From contig NZ_SRKZ01000002.1 in the NCBI RefSeq assembly GCF_004745865.1, positions 744,001 through 808,000 on the forward strand: a stretch of DNA of 64,000 nt, given 5' to 3'. The notes under the pieces are model-generated. The model searched no databases, had not been told where the DNA came from, and was given only the letters and a program-made list of their open reading frames with translations. This DNA comes from Hymenobacter wooponensis (GTDB lineage Bacteria; Bacteroidota; Bacteroidia; Cytophagales; Hymenobacteraceae). The position numbers and the translations under genes are program-made. Below are positions 8,863 to 16,948 of this stretch, in pieces; within the stretch, counting starts at the first letter, position 1; each line of letters starts with the position of its first letter.

Positions 8863-10083
8863 ATGCTTTCTTCTTTACTATCGCCTCGGCTGTTCAGCTT
8901 GCTACTTTTTCTCTTGTGGAGTAGCACCTTGTACGCGCAACAACCCACTACTCGCCCGCTAGTTATTAGCCCAATAGTTGGCCCCGTTATCGACGCTCAG
9001 GAACGGACGCTTTATGGGCTTTTCCCCTTCTATTCCAACAAAGATTTCAAGGAGGCTACCCTTGAGCAGAACCTCACGCCTGATAGTCTCATCACGTTGC
9101 GCACCACGTTCGTTGATGGCCGCATAATACTGCGCCCTATGCCGCAGTATGAGTACTTATACACTCGCCGGCAGATTGAGGACAAGGCAAAAGCTATGCG
9201 GGTAGCGGCTGGCGCCAGCTCAACCGATTCTATTGGGGCCTCCTACCGCGTTACGCTGCGCTCGGGGTCTACTTTTGCCGGCATTTTGCGGGCTTCCCGC
9301 CCGCAGGAGCTAGAGTTTAGCAGCCAAGAACCGGGGGCGGTAATTATTCCGCGGAGTGAGATAACCAGAATGGAGCTGCTGCCCCGGGTTGAGTTGCAGG
9401 ATGCCATGCGCCACCCCACATGGGGCTACGTAGGCAACGGCACACGCGTATTTTTTGCTCCTACTGCCCGCAACCTGCGCGCCGGCGAAGGATACTTCCA
9501 GACGATAGACTTGTTCCTGCTGGGCATCAATTACGGCGTCACCGACAATGTATCCGTCGGGTTACTGGCCTCGGCTTTTCCGGGCATTGGGCTTGATAAC
9601 CAACTGGTAGCCATTACGCCTAAGTTTAGCTATCCGGTCAGCAATAAGCTAAGCGTAGGCGCGGGAGTGCTGTACGCCCGCATCCCCACCTTTGACTCTT
9701 ACAATAACAGTAGCGGCTACGGCGCCGGAGTGGCCTATGGCTTGCTCACTACCGGCAGCGCCGACAATAACTTCACGGTAGGCCTGGGGTATGGTTTCTC
9801 CGGTGGCCAGGGCGACCAAGGTTTCGGCGAGTCGCCAGTTGCGGTGTTTAGCGGCGCTACCCGGGTAAGCAAGCGTATCTCCCTGATGTCGGAAAACTAC
9901 CTTATCACTTCCGGCAGTGGTGGCCTAGCCGGCCTCTACGGCATTCGCCTCAACTGGCCCCGCACAACGTTTGGCATCGGCTCTTTCTACGTAGCTCCGT
10001 TTGAAGGAGACGGTGCCTTTGGCTATATCTATCCGGTGTACCTAGACCTTTCGTTCCGGTTCGGCAAAACGGCCCAGAAGTAG
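8863..10083 (+). CDS. Outer-membrane protein of unknown function
   Basis: A signal peptide (MLSSLLSPRLFSLLLFLLW, cut near YAQ) precedes 380 residues. The first third contains YRVTLRSGSTFAGILRASRPQ and IIPRSEITRMELL, which looks like a small beta domain. The rest (about residue 190 on) consists of amphipathic strands with glycine turns, ending YPVYLDLSFRFGK, typical of an outer-membrane barrel. I do not recognise the family. It stands alone, ending at a palindromic terminator. Confidence 0.75.
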   Translation: MLSSLLSPRLFSLLLFLLWSSTLYAQQPTTRPLVISPIVGPVIDAQERTLYGLFPFYSNKDFKEATLEQNLTPDSLITLRTTFVDGRIILRPMPQYEYLYTRRQIEDKAKAMRVAAGASSTDSIGASYRVTLRSGSTFAGILRASRPQELEFSSQEPGAVIIPRSEITRMELLPRVELQDAMRHPTWGYVGNGTRVFFAPTARNLRAGEGYFQTIDLFLLGINYGVTDNVSVGLLASAFPGIGLDNQLVAITPKFSYPVSNKLSVGAGVLYARIPTFDSYNNSSGYGAGVAYGLLTTGSADNNFTVGLGYGFSGGQGDQGFGESPVAVFSGATRVSKRISLMSENYLITSGSGGLAGLYGIRLNWPRTTFGIGSFYVAPFEGDGAFGYIYPVYLDLSFRFGKTAQK

Positions 10084-10093
10084 TTTTTACCTC

Positions 10094-10133
10094 AACAAAA
10101 AAGCCCGGCTCCATGGAGCCGGGCTTTTTTGTT
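10094..10133. terminator. Bidirectional terminator
   Basis: A near-perfect palindrome: 19-bp arms AACAAAAAAGCCCGGCTCC / GGAGCCGGGCTTTTTTGTT with a 2-base centre, lying between two convergent genes and flanked by T-runs on both strands. Confidence 0.95.
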
Positions 10134-10151
10134 AGGGTATGTTAGAGCAGC

Positions 10152-11219
10152 CTAGGCTACTTCTGATTTTTCTTTCACGGCTAGCTGACCGCAAGCAGCA
10201 TCAATGTCTTTGCCCCGTGAGCGGCGGATGTTGGTTTGCACGCCGCGGTCGGCGAGGTACTTATGGAAGGCGGTTAGCTTATCGTCGGCGGTGTTGACGT
10301 AAGAGGCGTTTTCGATGGGGTTATACTCGATCAGGTTCACCTTGCAGGGAATCCATTTCGAAATCTGGTACAGCTCTTCCGCGTCCTGTAGCGTGTCGTT
10401 GAAGCTCTCGAACACGATGTACTCGTAGGTGACCTTGCGGCCCGTGGCCTGGTGGTAATACTTGAGAGCTTCCTTCAGCGAGGCTAGGGAGTTAGCTTCG
10501 TTGATAGGCATAATTTCGTTGCGCTTGGCATCGTTGGGGGCGTGCAACGAAAGGGCCAAGTTAGCCTTTACATCATCATCGGCCAGCTTCTTAATCATCT
10601 TGGCAATGCCGGCGGTGCTGATGGTAATGCGGCGCGGGGCCATATTCAGGCCATCGGGGGCGGTAATGCGACGCACACTTTCTACTACGTTGGCGTAGTT
10701 CAGCAGCGGCTCGCCCATACCCATGTACACAATGTTAGTGAGCGGCGTGCCGTACTGGGCCTCGCACTGCTCCCGAATGCGCACCACCTGGTCGTAGATT
10801 TCAGCGGCATCGAGGTTGCGCTTGCGGTCCATGTAACCGGTGGCGCAGAACTTACACGTGAGCGAGCAGCCCACCTGCGAGCTGATGCAGGCAGTCATGC
10901 GGGTGTCGTGCGGGATAAGCACCCCTTCTACAATGTTGCCATCATACAGCCGGAACGCCGACTTGATGGTACCATCGTTGGAGAGTTGCTGGTTCTGCAC
11001 CTTCACCCCGTTAATGGTGAAATACTGATCGAGCAACTGCCGGGTAGCCAGGGAGATGTTGTTCATCTCCTCAAACGACGAGGCAGTGTTCTTCCATAAC
11101 CACTCGCTCACCTGCTTTGCCCGGAACGGCTTTTCGCCGTGCTCTACCATAAAGGTTTTGAGCTCGTCGGGGGTGAGTTTGCGGATGTCGCGCTTGGTGA
11201 GTACGGGCAAGTCAATCAT
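10152..11219 (-). CDS. rlmN: 23S rRNA/tRNA adenine C2-methyltransferase RlmN
   Basis: A radical-SAM enzyme that methylates C2 of A2503 in 23S rRNA and A37 in some tRNAs. The cluster motif CxxxCxxC is at CSLTCKFCATG (near residue 117). The SAM-binding GMGEPLLNY and the substrate-handling segment SLHAPNDAKRNEIMPIN are present. The resolving cysteine is in the C-terminal AACGQL, and the protein-borne methyl-carrier cysteine is expected just before it in the family (GCSL and AACGQ are both visible). Length 355 is normal. A -7 promoter element ends only 5 bases before the ATG, so the mRNA may be nearly leaderless. Confidence 0.97.
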   Translation of the reverse strand: MIDLPVLTKRDIRKLTPDELKTFMVEHGEKPFRAKQVSEWLWKNTASSFEEMNNISLATRQLLDQYFTINGVKVQNQQLSNDGTIKSAFRLYDGNIVEGVLIPHDTRMTACISSQVGCSLTCKFCATGYMDRKRNLDAAEIYDQVVRIREQCEAQYGTPLTNIVYMGMGEPLLNYANVVESVRRITAPDGLNMAPRRITISTAGIAKMIKKLADDDVKANLALSLHAPNDAKRNEIMPINEANSLASLKEALKYYHQATGRKVTYEYIVFESFNDTLQDAEELYQISKWIPCKVNLIEYNPIENASYVNTADDKLTAFHKYLADRGVQTNIRRSRGKDIDAACGQLAVKEKSEVA

Positions 11220-11224
11220 AGCTG

Positions 11225-11232
11225 CAAAGATA
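11225..11232 (-). promoter_or_regulatory. -7 promoter element for rlmN
   Basis: On the minus strand the sequence reads TATCTTTG, matching TAnnTTTG, followed by CAGCT and then the rlmN ATG. Transcription would begin at or within a few bases of the start codon. Confidence 0.55.
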
Positions 11233-11493
11233 CAACACCAGAGGCAGTTGGGTTCCCAGAAATTTGCCTTTCCGCATATACCCAGGAATCGAGCTTAGCG
11301 GTTTACTAGCAGCATAGTACTCATAGCAGAACGCCATGCTCCATCTAGCATCCGCTTATTGAAGCATGTCTACCCCTGACCAACTACTGGCCTAGAACTT
11401 TGTAACGAAGCAGTAGAATATGCCCTTATCATTGGCTTGATGCGCTGCCTGCTCAGCAGGAAGATCATTATGTTTCCCACCTGGCCTAGGCCA

Positions 11494-11922
11494 CTACTCC
11501 CCCAGCAGCCGACGGGTGGCCTCTTCCCCGAGGGGCAGGAGCTTGCGCGTGTTGTAATCGAAGCCGAGCATACCAGTCTTGGCGCGGGCAATTTCGCGGC
11601 CATCCTGGTTTTTCACCCAGTACACAATGTCGAAGCCGAAAGTATGCAGGTCGGTGGCAGCCATCTGAATGTGCAGGGTGTCGCCGTAGAAGCCTTCGCC
11701 TTTGTACTCAATGGCCACATCGGCCATAATGTGGCCTAGGCCAGTAGCGCGGTCTACCTCAGGGCGACCTACAAACTGCAGGAACTGCACGCGAGCTTCG
11801 TGGAGGATGCTAAGTAGGGCGTCGTTACCCAAATGCGCTCCGTAATTGAGGTCTGTAATCCGGATGGGGAGCTGCGTGGTGAAGAGAAAGGTATCTGGCA
11901 GCTGTACTTTAATGCGGGCCAT
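11494..11922 (-). CDS. Hotdog-fold acyl-CoA thioesterase
   Basis: A 142-residue 4HBT-type thioesterase that would hydrolyse acyl-CoA thioesters in the cytoplasm. The motif RITDLNYGAHLGNDALL carries the conserved Asp/Asn-Tyr-x-x-H region of the family, followed by HEARVQFLQ. The second half (GLGHIMADVAIEYKGEGFYGDTLHI) forms the hotdog strands. The substrate cannot be told from sequence. The gene lies between rlmN and the divergently transcribed mnmD. Confidence 0.85.
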   Translation of the reverse strand: MARIKVQLPDTFLFTTQLPIRITDLNYGAHLGNDALLSILHEARVQFLQFVGRPEVDRATGLGHIMADVAIEYKGEGFYGDTLHIQMAATDLHTFGFDIVYWVKNQDGREIARAKTGMLGFDYNTRKLLPLGEEATRRLLGE

Positions 11923-12053
11923 GAGGTAGTGAAATAAGTAGTAGAAGGATAAGTAGGACTACGTACCAACGCCAAAGTTGCCGTTCAATTCGTATTTTCC
12001 GCTCCGCTCTGCCCGCTCCCCCGCCCCTGTTTCATTCCACTCCACAACCTTGC

Positions 12054-12749
12054 ATGTCCACACCCTTACTCGAAGTACGCACTACCGCTGACGGGTCTAG
12101 CACGCTTTACGTGCCCGCCCTCGATGAGCATTACCACTCTACCCACGGCGCACTGCAGGAAGCCCGCCACGTATATCTGGCGGCTGGCCTAGAGCCTATG
12201 CTCCCTCCTACTGCGGAGCCTCCAACGCCGGTTTGGGTATTAGAAATAGGCTTTGGCACTGGGTTGAATGCCCTGCTGACGCTGGAACGCAGCCTAGCGC
12301 TGCCCAGCTCCCAGGTTATTTTCTACGATACCATCGAGAAGTTTCCTCTGCCCGCCGAGGTCATTGGGCAGCTCAGCACTGAAACCTACGACGATGAGTT
12401 ACTGGACTATCAGCAGCAGCTGCACGCCTCCGCCTGGGGCCGGCCAGTAGTGCTTACTCCGCAGTTTGTGCTACTCAAACTGGCCGGGCAACTGCAAGAA
12501 ACGCCACTGGCCGAAAACACCTATCAGGTTATCTACTTCGATGCCTTTGCGCCAGAAAAGCAACCCGATATGTGGACGGATGAAATTTTTGCCCAGCTCT
12601 ACGCCGCCACGGCTCCCGGCGGGGTGCTGGTAAGCTACTGCGCCAAAGGCAGCTTCCGCCGCAGCCTGAAAGCCGCCGGCTGGCTGGTAGAGAAAATTCC
12701 CGGCCCTCCCGGCAAGCGCGAAATGACCCGGGCCCGGAAGGTGGCCTGA
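12054..12749 (+). CDS. mnmD: tRNA 5-methylaminomethyl-2-thiouridine methyltransferase MnmD
   Basis: A SAM-dependent methyltransferase (DUF752/Methyltransf_30) acting on the wobble uridine in the mnm5s2U34 pathway. SAM-binding loop: LEIGFGTGLNALLTL. Further motifs are YFDAFAPEKQPDMWTDEIF and SYCAKGSFRRSLKAAGW, ending PGPPGKREMTRA. It corresponds to the N-terminal half of enterobacterial MnmC; the FAD oxidase half is absent, as expected for a stand-alone MnmD. An unknown gene follows 16 bases downstream and may be co-transcribed. Confidence 0.93.
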   Translation: MSTPLLEVRTTADGSSTLYVPALDEHYHSTHGALQEARHVYLAAGLEPMLPPTAEPPTPVWVLEIGFGTGLNALLTLERSLALPSSQVIFYDTIEKFPLPAEVIGQLSTETYDDELLDYQQQLHASAWGRPVVLTPQFVLLKLAGQLQETPLAENTYQVIYFDAFAPEKQPDMWTDEIFAQLYAATAPGGVLVSYCAKGSFRRSLKAAGWLVEKIPGPPGKREMTRARKVA

Positions 12750-12765
12750 TTAGTTAGACATACAC

Positions 12766-13314
12766 ATGAAGCTCAACCGTCGTCTGAATCAACTCAGTGA
12801 AGCTGAGTACCGCTACTTGCTAGTCAACTATCGACGCTATACTGACTTTAACTCCCTGGGCCTATTTCGCAGTCTACTTGAAAATGAAAGGTTGGATTTG
12901 CAGCAGCGTCAGCGGTTGCGGGATGCCGCGGCCGACGCTTTCCCCAAGTTCTATGAGTTTTTACAGCTCAAAGACCCCGACACCTACTTCGGCCTCAACA
13001 CGCTAGGCCAGGAGCTAACGGTGGCCGATAAACGGGCTGCATGGGATGAAATTAAGCGGGCGCAACAGCGCATATTGAGTAATAAGCGCATCCGGCACCG
13101 CAATTTTGGCTTGTATACCAAGCACAACTGCGGCTACGACACCTGCCCTTTCAACGGCCTAATGGTTCGGCAAGGGGCACGTCTTGCAGAAGGCGTTATG
13201 AGCTTTGACACCGACAAACGGATTTCCAACAATAGGCACGTTGACCATAGAGCCGAGCAGCGTCGGCGGGAGCGGAAAGCCTGGGCAAACACCCAGAATT
13301 ATTTGGCAGAATAA
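12766..13314 (+). CDS. Protein of unknown function with CGYDTCPFNG motif
   Basis: I do not recognise this 182-residue protein. It begins with a helical, basic region (MKLNRRLNQLSEAEYRYLL), has no signal peptide or membrane segment, and contains the compact motif HNCGYDTCPFNGLMV near residue 125, then a strongly basic C-terminus (AEQRRRERKAW). Two cysteines four residues apart beside histidines could bind metal or be a redox pair. Its place 16 bases after mnmD suggests co-transcription and possibly an RNA-related role, which is inference only. Confidence 0.7.
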   Translation: MKLNRRLNQLSEAEYRYLLVNYRRYTDFNSLGLFRSLLENERLDLQQRQRLRDAAADAFPKFYEFLQLKDPDTYFGLNTLGQELTVADKRAAWDEIKRAQQRILSNKRIRHRNFGLYTKHNCGYDTCPFNGLMVRQGARLAEGVMSFDTDKRISNNRHVDHRAEQRRRERKAWANTQNYLAE

Positions 13315-13360
13315 CAATGCGCCCATTCACTTCCCACATCCTGCGTAAGTTGGTGCTGTT

Positions 13361-14581
13361 ATGAGTCGAAAATTTCTTGAAACCGACGGGCCGGGATGGG
13401 TGCAGAAAGGCATCATCACGGAAGAGCAGCGGGAGCAATTACTGGCCCTTTACCCCACCGATGCCACTGCTATAGGCCTACTGCCGCTGCTGGGCAGCTT
13501 TCTAGTAGGCCTGAGCGCACTGAGTTTGGTGGCAGCTAACTGGCAGGGCTTGCCGGAGCTGCTGCGTTTGGCCCTGCTGTTGGGCTCGTTGTGCGGCGCG
13601 TATGCAGCCGGCGAGTATTTCCGGCGGCGCGGCAACACCAACCTAGGCATGGGCCTAATTGCGCTCGGCCTGGTTCTGTTCGGGGCTAGCATTGTGCTCA
13701 CCAGCCAGCTCTACCAACTCATCGGTTACGACCTCACCGGACTACTGGCCTGGGCCGTGGCGGGCATGGGCCTTACGTGGCTCTACCGCAGCAACCTACT
13801 GTTTATCATGACGGTGGTAATTGGGGGTATTGTGCAAGGCTACAACACGGGGCAGTTGGGCGCCTTCAGCTACCTCACGGCGGCTTTCACGGCGCTGGGC
13901 CTCGGCTACTACTGGTGGCGCCGCCCCAACTCGCTAGCGGGAGGTGTACTAGCGGCGGGGTTGCTGTGGCAAGCAGCATTACTGATAAACCATTTGCACA
14001 TCAAAATCACGTGGTTTTTTGTGCCGGCCATGCTCATCTACGCCTTCGGCGACTGGCAACCCGACCGACCCGCCGGCCGCGCCATGCAAGGGCCACCGTT
14101 GGTAGCAGCCTTTCTATTTACCCTTGGGTTAGCCTTGTTTGGCGAGTCTGATATGTACACTGGGCAGCTCCGGCCGCCGCTGCTGGCTTACCTGGGCGCT
14201 ATGGGGGGCGTACTGGCCATATCTCTGCTGGGCAAGCGCCAACGCGGCCGCCTCACTAGCGCCACCGACTGGCTGCTGCTGTTGCCGGGCTTTTACTTCA
14301 CGGGTGGCCTAGCCCTGGCTGTGGCTACGCTGGTGGTGCTGTACGCTTATTCCGGTTCAGTACTGTTCCGGGCGCACCAAGAGCAAAACCCCGACCGCGT
14401 AACGCTAGGAACGGTGTTGTTCATCGTTACTACGGCAGTGGCCTACTTTAAGCTCACGTGGGGCTTCATGGACAAGTCACTGTTTTTCCTGCTGGGCGGA
14501 ATTCTGCTGCTAGGGCTGAGCTGGTACCTACGGCGCCGCGCCAACCATACGTTCGCCGATAAAACTCCTGCGAAATCATGA
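13361..14581 (+). CDS. DUF2157 multi-spanning membrane protein
   Basis: The soluble N-terminus (GPGWVQKGIITEEQREQLLALYP) followed by about ten or more membrane helices is the DUF2157 pattern. The first helices include LGSFLVGLSALSLVAANW and LRLALLLGSLCGAYAAGEYF, with GLIALGLVLFGASIVLTSQLYQ behind them. Function is unknown. The gene overlaps the next by ATGA (14578-14581), so the two are translationally coupled, a pairing seen repeatedly in bacteria between DUF2157 and GDYXXLXY proteins. Confidence 0.88.
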   Translation: MSRKFLETDGPGWVQKGIITEEQREQLLALYPTDATAIGLLPLLGSFLVGLSALSLVAANWQGLPELLRLALLLGSLCGAYAAGEYFRRRGNTNLGMGLIALGLVLFGASIVLTSQLYQLIGYDLTGLLAWAVAGMGLTWLYRSNLLFIMTVVIGGIVQGYNTGQLGAFSYLTAAFTALGLGYYWWRRPNSLAGGVLAAGLLWQAALLINHLHIKITWFFVPAMLIYAFGDWQPDRPAGRAMQGPPLVAAFLFTLGLALFGESDMYTGQLRPPLLAYLGAMGGVLAISLLGKRQRGRLTSATDWLLLLPGFYFTGGLALAVATLVVLYAYSGSVLFRAHQEQNPDRVTLGTVLFIVTTAVAYFKLTWGFMDKSLFFLLGGILLLGLSWYLRRRANHTFADKTPAKS

Positions 14582-15153
14582 GTGAGCAGCCTCTTACCCT
14601 CCCGGCACGCCCCCCCGTCCAGCCGAAGCCACTCCCTGAACTTGCCCCCACCCAACACCGGCGATGGCTGAAGTGGCTGGTGGCTGCCCAGGTGCTTTTT
14701 GTGCTGGGCGTGGCTGCCGCTGGCTATGCTACGGGTGCGCTAGGCCAGTCCATCTGGCTCCGTACGGCCCCCGTCGATCCGCGCGACTTACTATATGGCG
14801 ACTATGTGCGCCTGAACTACTCCATCAGCCAGTTACCGGGCCACCTGTGGCATGGTACTCAGCTCCCACGCCGACAGCAGGCGGCCTACGTGCTACTGGA
14901 GCCTCGCAACGGTTCTTATGAAGCCGTGGGTGTCTATTCTGAAAAACCCGAGACACAGCCCAATCAAGCGGTATTGCGGGGCTCCGTTCAGGATGTCTGG
15001 CGGCGTGGCCTACGCCTGCGCTATGGCCTGGAGCGCTACTACGTACCCGAAGACATGGGCCGCGAAATACAGAAACGGCAGTCGTTGCGAGTGCAGGTGA
15101 GCATTGCGCCCTGGGGTCAGGCGCGCATTGTAAAGGTCGAAACGGCTCCCTAG
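14578..15153 (+). CDS. GDYXXLXY family membrane-anchored protein
   Basis: The name-giving motif is visible as LLYGDYVRLNYSIS near residue 82. A proline-rich N-terminus (about 35 residues) precedes one membrane helix (WLVAAQVLFVLGVAAAGYA), leaving an external domain of about 130 residues that includes YVLLEPRNGSYEAVGVYSE and GLERYYVPEDMGREIQ. The start overlaps the stop of the DUF2157 gene. The stop TAG lies in CTAGGCC. Function is unknown; partnership with the DUF2157 protein is inferred from coupling. Confidence 0.88.
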   Translation: MSEQPLTLPARPPVQPKPLPELAPTQHRRWLKWLVAAQVLFVLGVAAAGYATGALGQSIWLRTAPVDPRDLLYGDYVRLNYSISQLPGHLWHGTQLPRRQQAAYVLLEPRNGSYEAVGVYSEKPETQPNQAVLRGSVQDVWRRGLRLRYGLERYYVPEDMGREIQKRQSLRVQVSIAPWGQARIVKVETAP

Positions 15154-15157
15154 GCCT

Positions 15158-15421
15158 ATGCAGCTTCTGAAGCGGTTGAGCAAAGAATGCCTGTTAGCCT
15201 TAAGTGTTATTATCCCCACTACGATAGGCCTAGGCTACGCACTTGGTGCCCCCTTTTTTCAGCTTGCTCCTCTCGACATCCAGATGCACAACACCTATCT
15301 CGTGGTGCGCCCCACAAATCTAGTGCTACTGGTTTCTCTCCCGTTATGGTTGCTTGCACAACTGGTGCGCGTCATTTGGCATTTGTTGCGCCGACTTGTC
15401 AGCCCCACCTCTGAAATTTAA
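15158..15421 (+). CDS. Small membrane protein with LDIQMHNTY motif
   Basis: An 87-residue protein with two membrane helices (LLALSVIIPTTIGLGYALG and LVLLVSLPLWLLAQLVRVI) joined by the loop APLDIQMHNTYLVVRP. That loop resembles the DxxxHDTYFVVAH stretch of heme-copper oxidase subunit I, and similar short proteins are common in Bacteroidota, usually with HDTY rather than HNTY. It follows the GDYXXLXY gene by 4 bases, so it belongs to the same operon. Function unknown. Confidence 0.7.
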   Translation: MQLLKRLSKECLLALSVIIPTTIGLGYALGAPFFQLAPLDIQMHNTYLVVRPTNLVLLVSLPLWLLAQLVRVIWHLLRRLVSPTSEI

Positions 15422-15521
15422 AACCAGTTGCTACACTGATCTATCTACTATATATTGCTACCTTAATTTCTGCTTCTAACTATTCGAAGCGGGTCTATCT
15501 ATATCAGTAATTATTTCTCGC

Positions 15522-15662
15522 ATGAAAATCGGATTGTGCAAACTAGCTCAAGTCTTAGCCGCGCAACGCACCAATACTTCCACCCCTTCTGGCAAAAGCA
15601 CGCCGCCTAAAGATCGGCAACGCAACCAAGCAGAGGGCCCGGCCTTCTCAACCCAGTTATAA
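15522..15662 (+). CDS. Possible 46-residue small protein
   Basis: An open frame starting MKIGLCKLAQVLAAQRT and continuing with a polar, Ser/Thr/Pro/Lys/Gln-rich tail. It lies alone in a 267-base gap between the small membrane protein gene and the decayed exbD. There is no recognised domain, and frames of this length arise by chance at this G+C, so it is offered only as a candidate. Confidence 0.25.
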   Translation: MKIGLCKLAQVLAAQRTNTSTPSGKSTPPKDRQRNQAEGPAFSTQL

Positions 15663-15688
15663 CAATTTGCTTCTCGCTTCGGTCGCTT

Positions 15689-16201
15689 TTACAACCTGCT
15701 GTTCTTAATCAGGTCGTACTCCGCTGCACTGATATCTACCATTGCGTACTTCTTGCGGTCGGTAATATTCATTTCATCCAAGACGTCTACCATGTCCTGG
15801 TATTTAGCTTCATTGCTGGGTTTGATCTGAACTATTGTTCTATCTGATAATGCCAGAAGCACCTGCCGTAGGCCAGTAGAGCTAAAATTCGTCAAATGAA
15901 TTTCGGACTTTTCGGTATACCCATATTCCCCTGAATAGTAATACACTTGGCTGCTCTTACCCAACACAAGCGTCAAGATTTCACTTCGCCCAAGGCATCC
16001 TTAACCAAACTCATTAGGACGTGCTTTTACCGGCATAGTGACCTGCATTACCGTGGGTTTACTCACGGTAATCGTCAGTAGGAAGAACGATACTAATAAG
16101 AACCCAACGCCCACCATAGGGGTCATGTCGGGGGGTACGATGGCCCGGAAGGTTCGGCGGAGGCGCTTGGCGGATAAGTCGAGAGGCTGAGTTGAGGCCA
16201 T
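15689..16201 (-). pseudogene. Orphan exbD-like gene with in-frame stop and lost membrane Asp
   Basis: ExbD/TolR proteins are single-helix partners of ExbB that use an intramembrane aspartate to couple the proton gradient to TonB. Here the N-terminal part (PPDMTPMVGVGFLLVSFFLLTI) is followed by ARPNEFG, then a TAA at 16001-16003, and the same frame continues GCLGRSEILTLVLGK and on through VYYYSGEYGYT to AEYDLIKNSRL, the usual periplasmic domain. Thus one stop codon splits one gene in one frame. In addition the usual PMVDxxFLL reads PMVGVGFLL: residue 31 (codon 16109-16111) is GGC, one base from GAC. No exbB or tonB is adjacent. It is most simply a decayed copy. Confidence 0.8.
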
Positions 16202-16293
16202 AGTAATAAGAGGCATAGTGGATACTACCTCTTCAACGGCCATCCGCGGCTACGAAGTATATAGAACCAATACTATAGTTTAGCGCCCGGTGC

Positions 16294-16875
16294 TTAATAG
16301 GCCTCAAACCGCCACACCTTTTCCGGCATGATGCAAGCGTTCAGTCGCTCGTCGCCGGGCCAAGTGTCGGCTATATGCGTCACGGGCGGTTCTAGGCTCA
16401 GCCCGATGCGCAACGTATCAGGCCGGCACTGGCCTAGGAAGTGGTCGTAGAAGCCTTTGCCGTATCCTACACGGTGGCCGGTTTCGTCGAAAGCTAGCAG
16501 GGGCACCAATACGGCATCTAGCTGCGCCGGTAGCACTTCAGTAGCGCCTACGGGCTCCGGGATGCCCCACCGGTTATCGACCAACTGAGTATTAGGAGTG
16601 AGGTGGTAATGGCGCAGCGTATGGCCGTCTGCCTGTACTACGGGCACCGCTAGCTGCACCGGCAGCTGCTCAGCCCAAACATGCCGGATGATGCCCCACG
16701 TATCTGGTTCTCGGCGCTGCGGGATGGGTAGGAATACGTGTAGCCACTGCCACTCAGCTACGGTAAACTGCGCAAACAACTGCTGCTGCACTGCTTGGCT
16801 ACGCTGCCCAACTTCTGCCTCTGAGAGGCTCCGGCGGCGGGCCATAAATTTCCGGCGAATATCTGCTTTCAGCAT
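16294..16875 (-). CDS. fthC: 5-formyltetrahydrofolate cyclo-ligase
   Basis: This enzyme converts 5-formyl-THF to 5,10-methenyl-THF using ATP, recycling a folate by-product. The family signature DETGHRVGYGKGFYDHFL is present near residue 132, with basic N-terminal residues in LKADIRRKFMARRRSLS. The start at 16875 is chosen because the upstream alternative (16905) falls inside the hairpin that ends bshC. The length (193) is normal for the family. It lies downstream of bshC in the same orientation. Confidence 0.92.
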   Translation of the reverse strand: MLKADIRRKFMARRRSLSEAEVGQRSQAVQQQLFAQFTVAEWQWLHVFLPIPQRREPDTWGIIRHVWAEQLPVQLAVPVVQADGHTLRHYHLTPNTQLVDNRWGIPEPVGATEVLPAQLDAVLVPLLAFDETGHRVGYGKGFYDHFLGQCRPDTLRIGLSLEPPVTHIADTWPGDERLNACIMPEKVWRFEAY

Positions 16876-16891
16876 ACTCTTGGATACTAGC

Positions 16892-16922
16892 ACGGCCCGC
16901 TTCAACCGGTGAGGCGGGCCGT
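16892..16922 (-). terminator. Hairpin between bshC and fthC
   Basis: The 9-bp stem ACGGCCCGC / GCGGGCCGT lies 26 bases past the bshC stop. There is no good T-run on the minus strand, so termination may be partial. Confidence 0.5.
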
Positions 16923-16948
16923 TTCTACAGCATTACTACCTAAATTTT

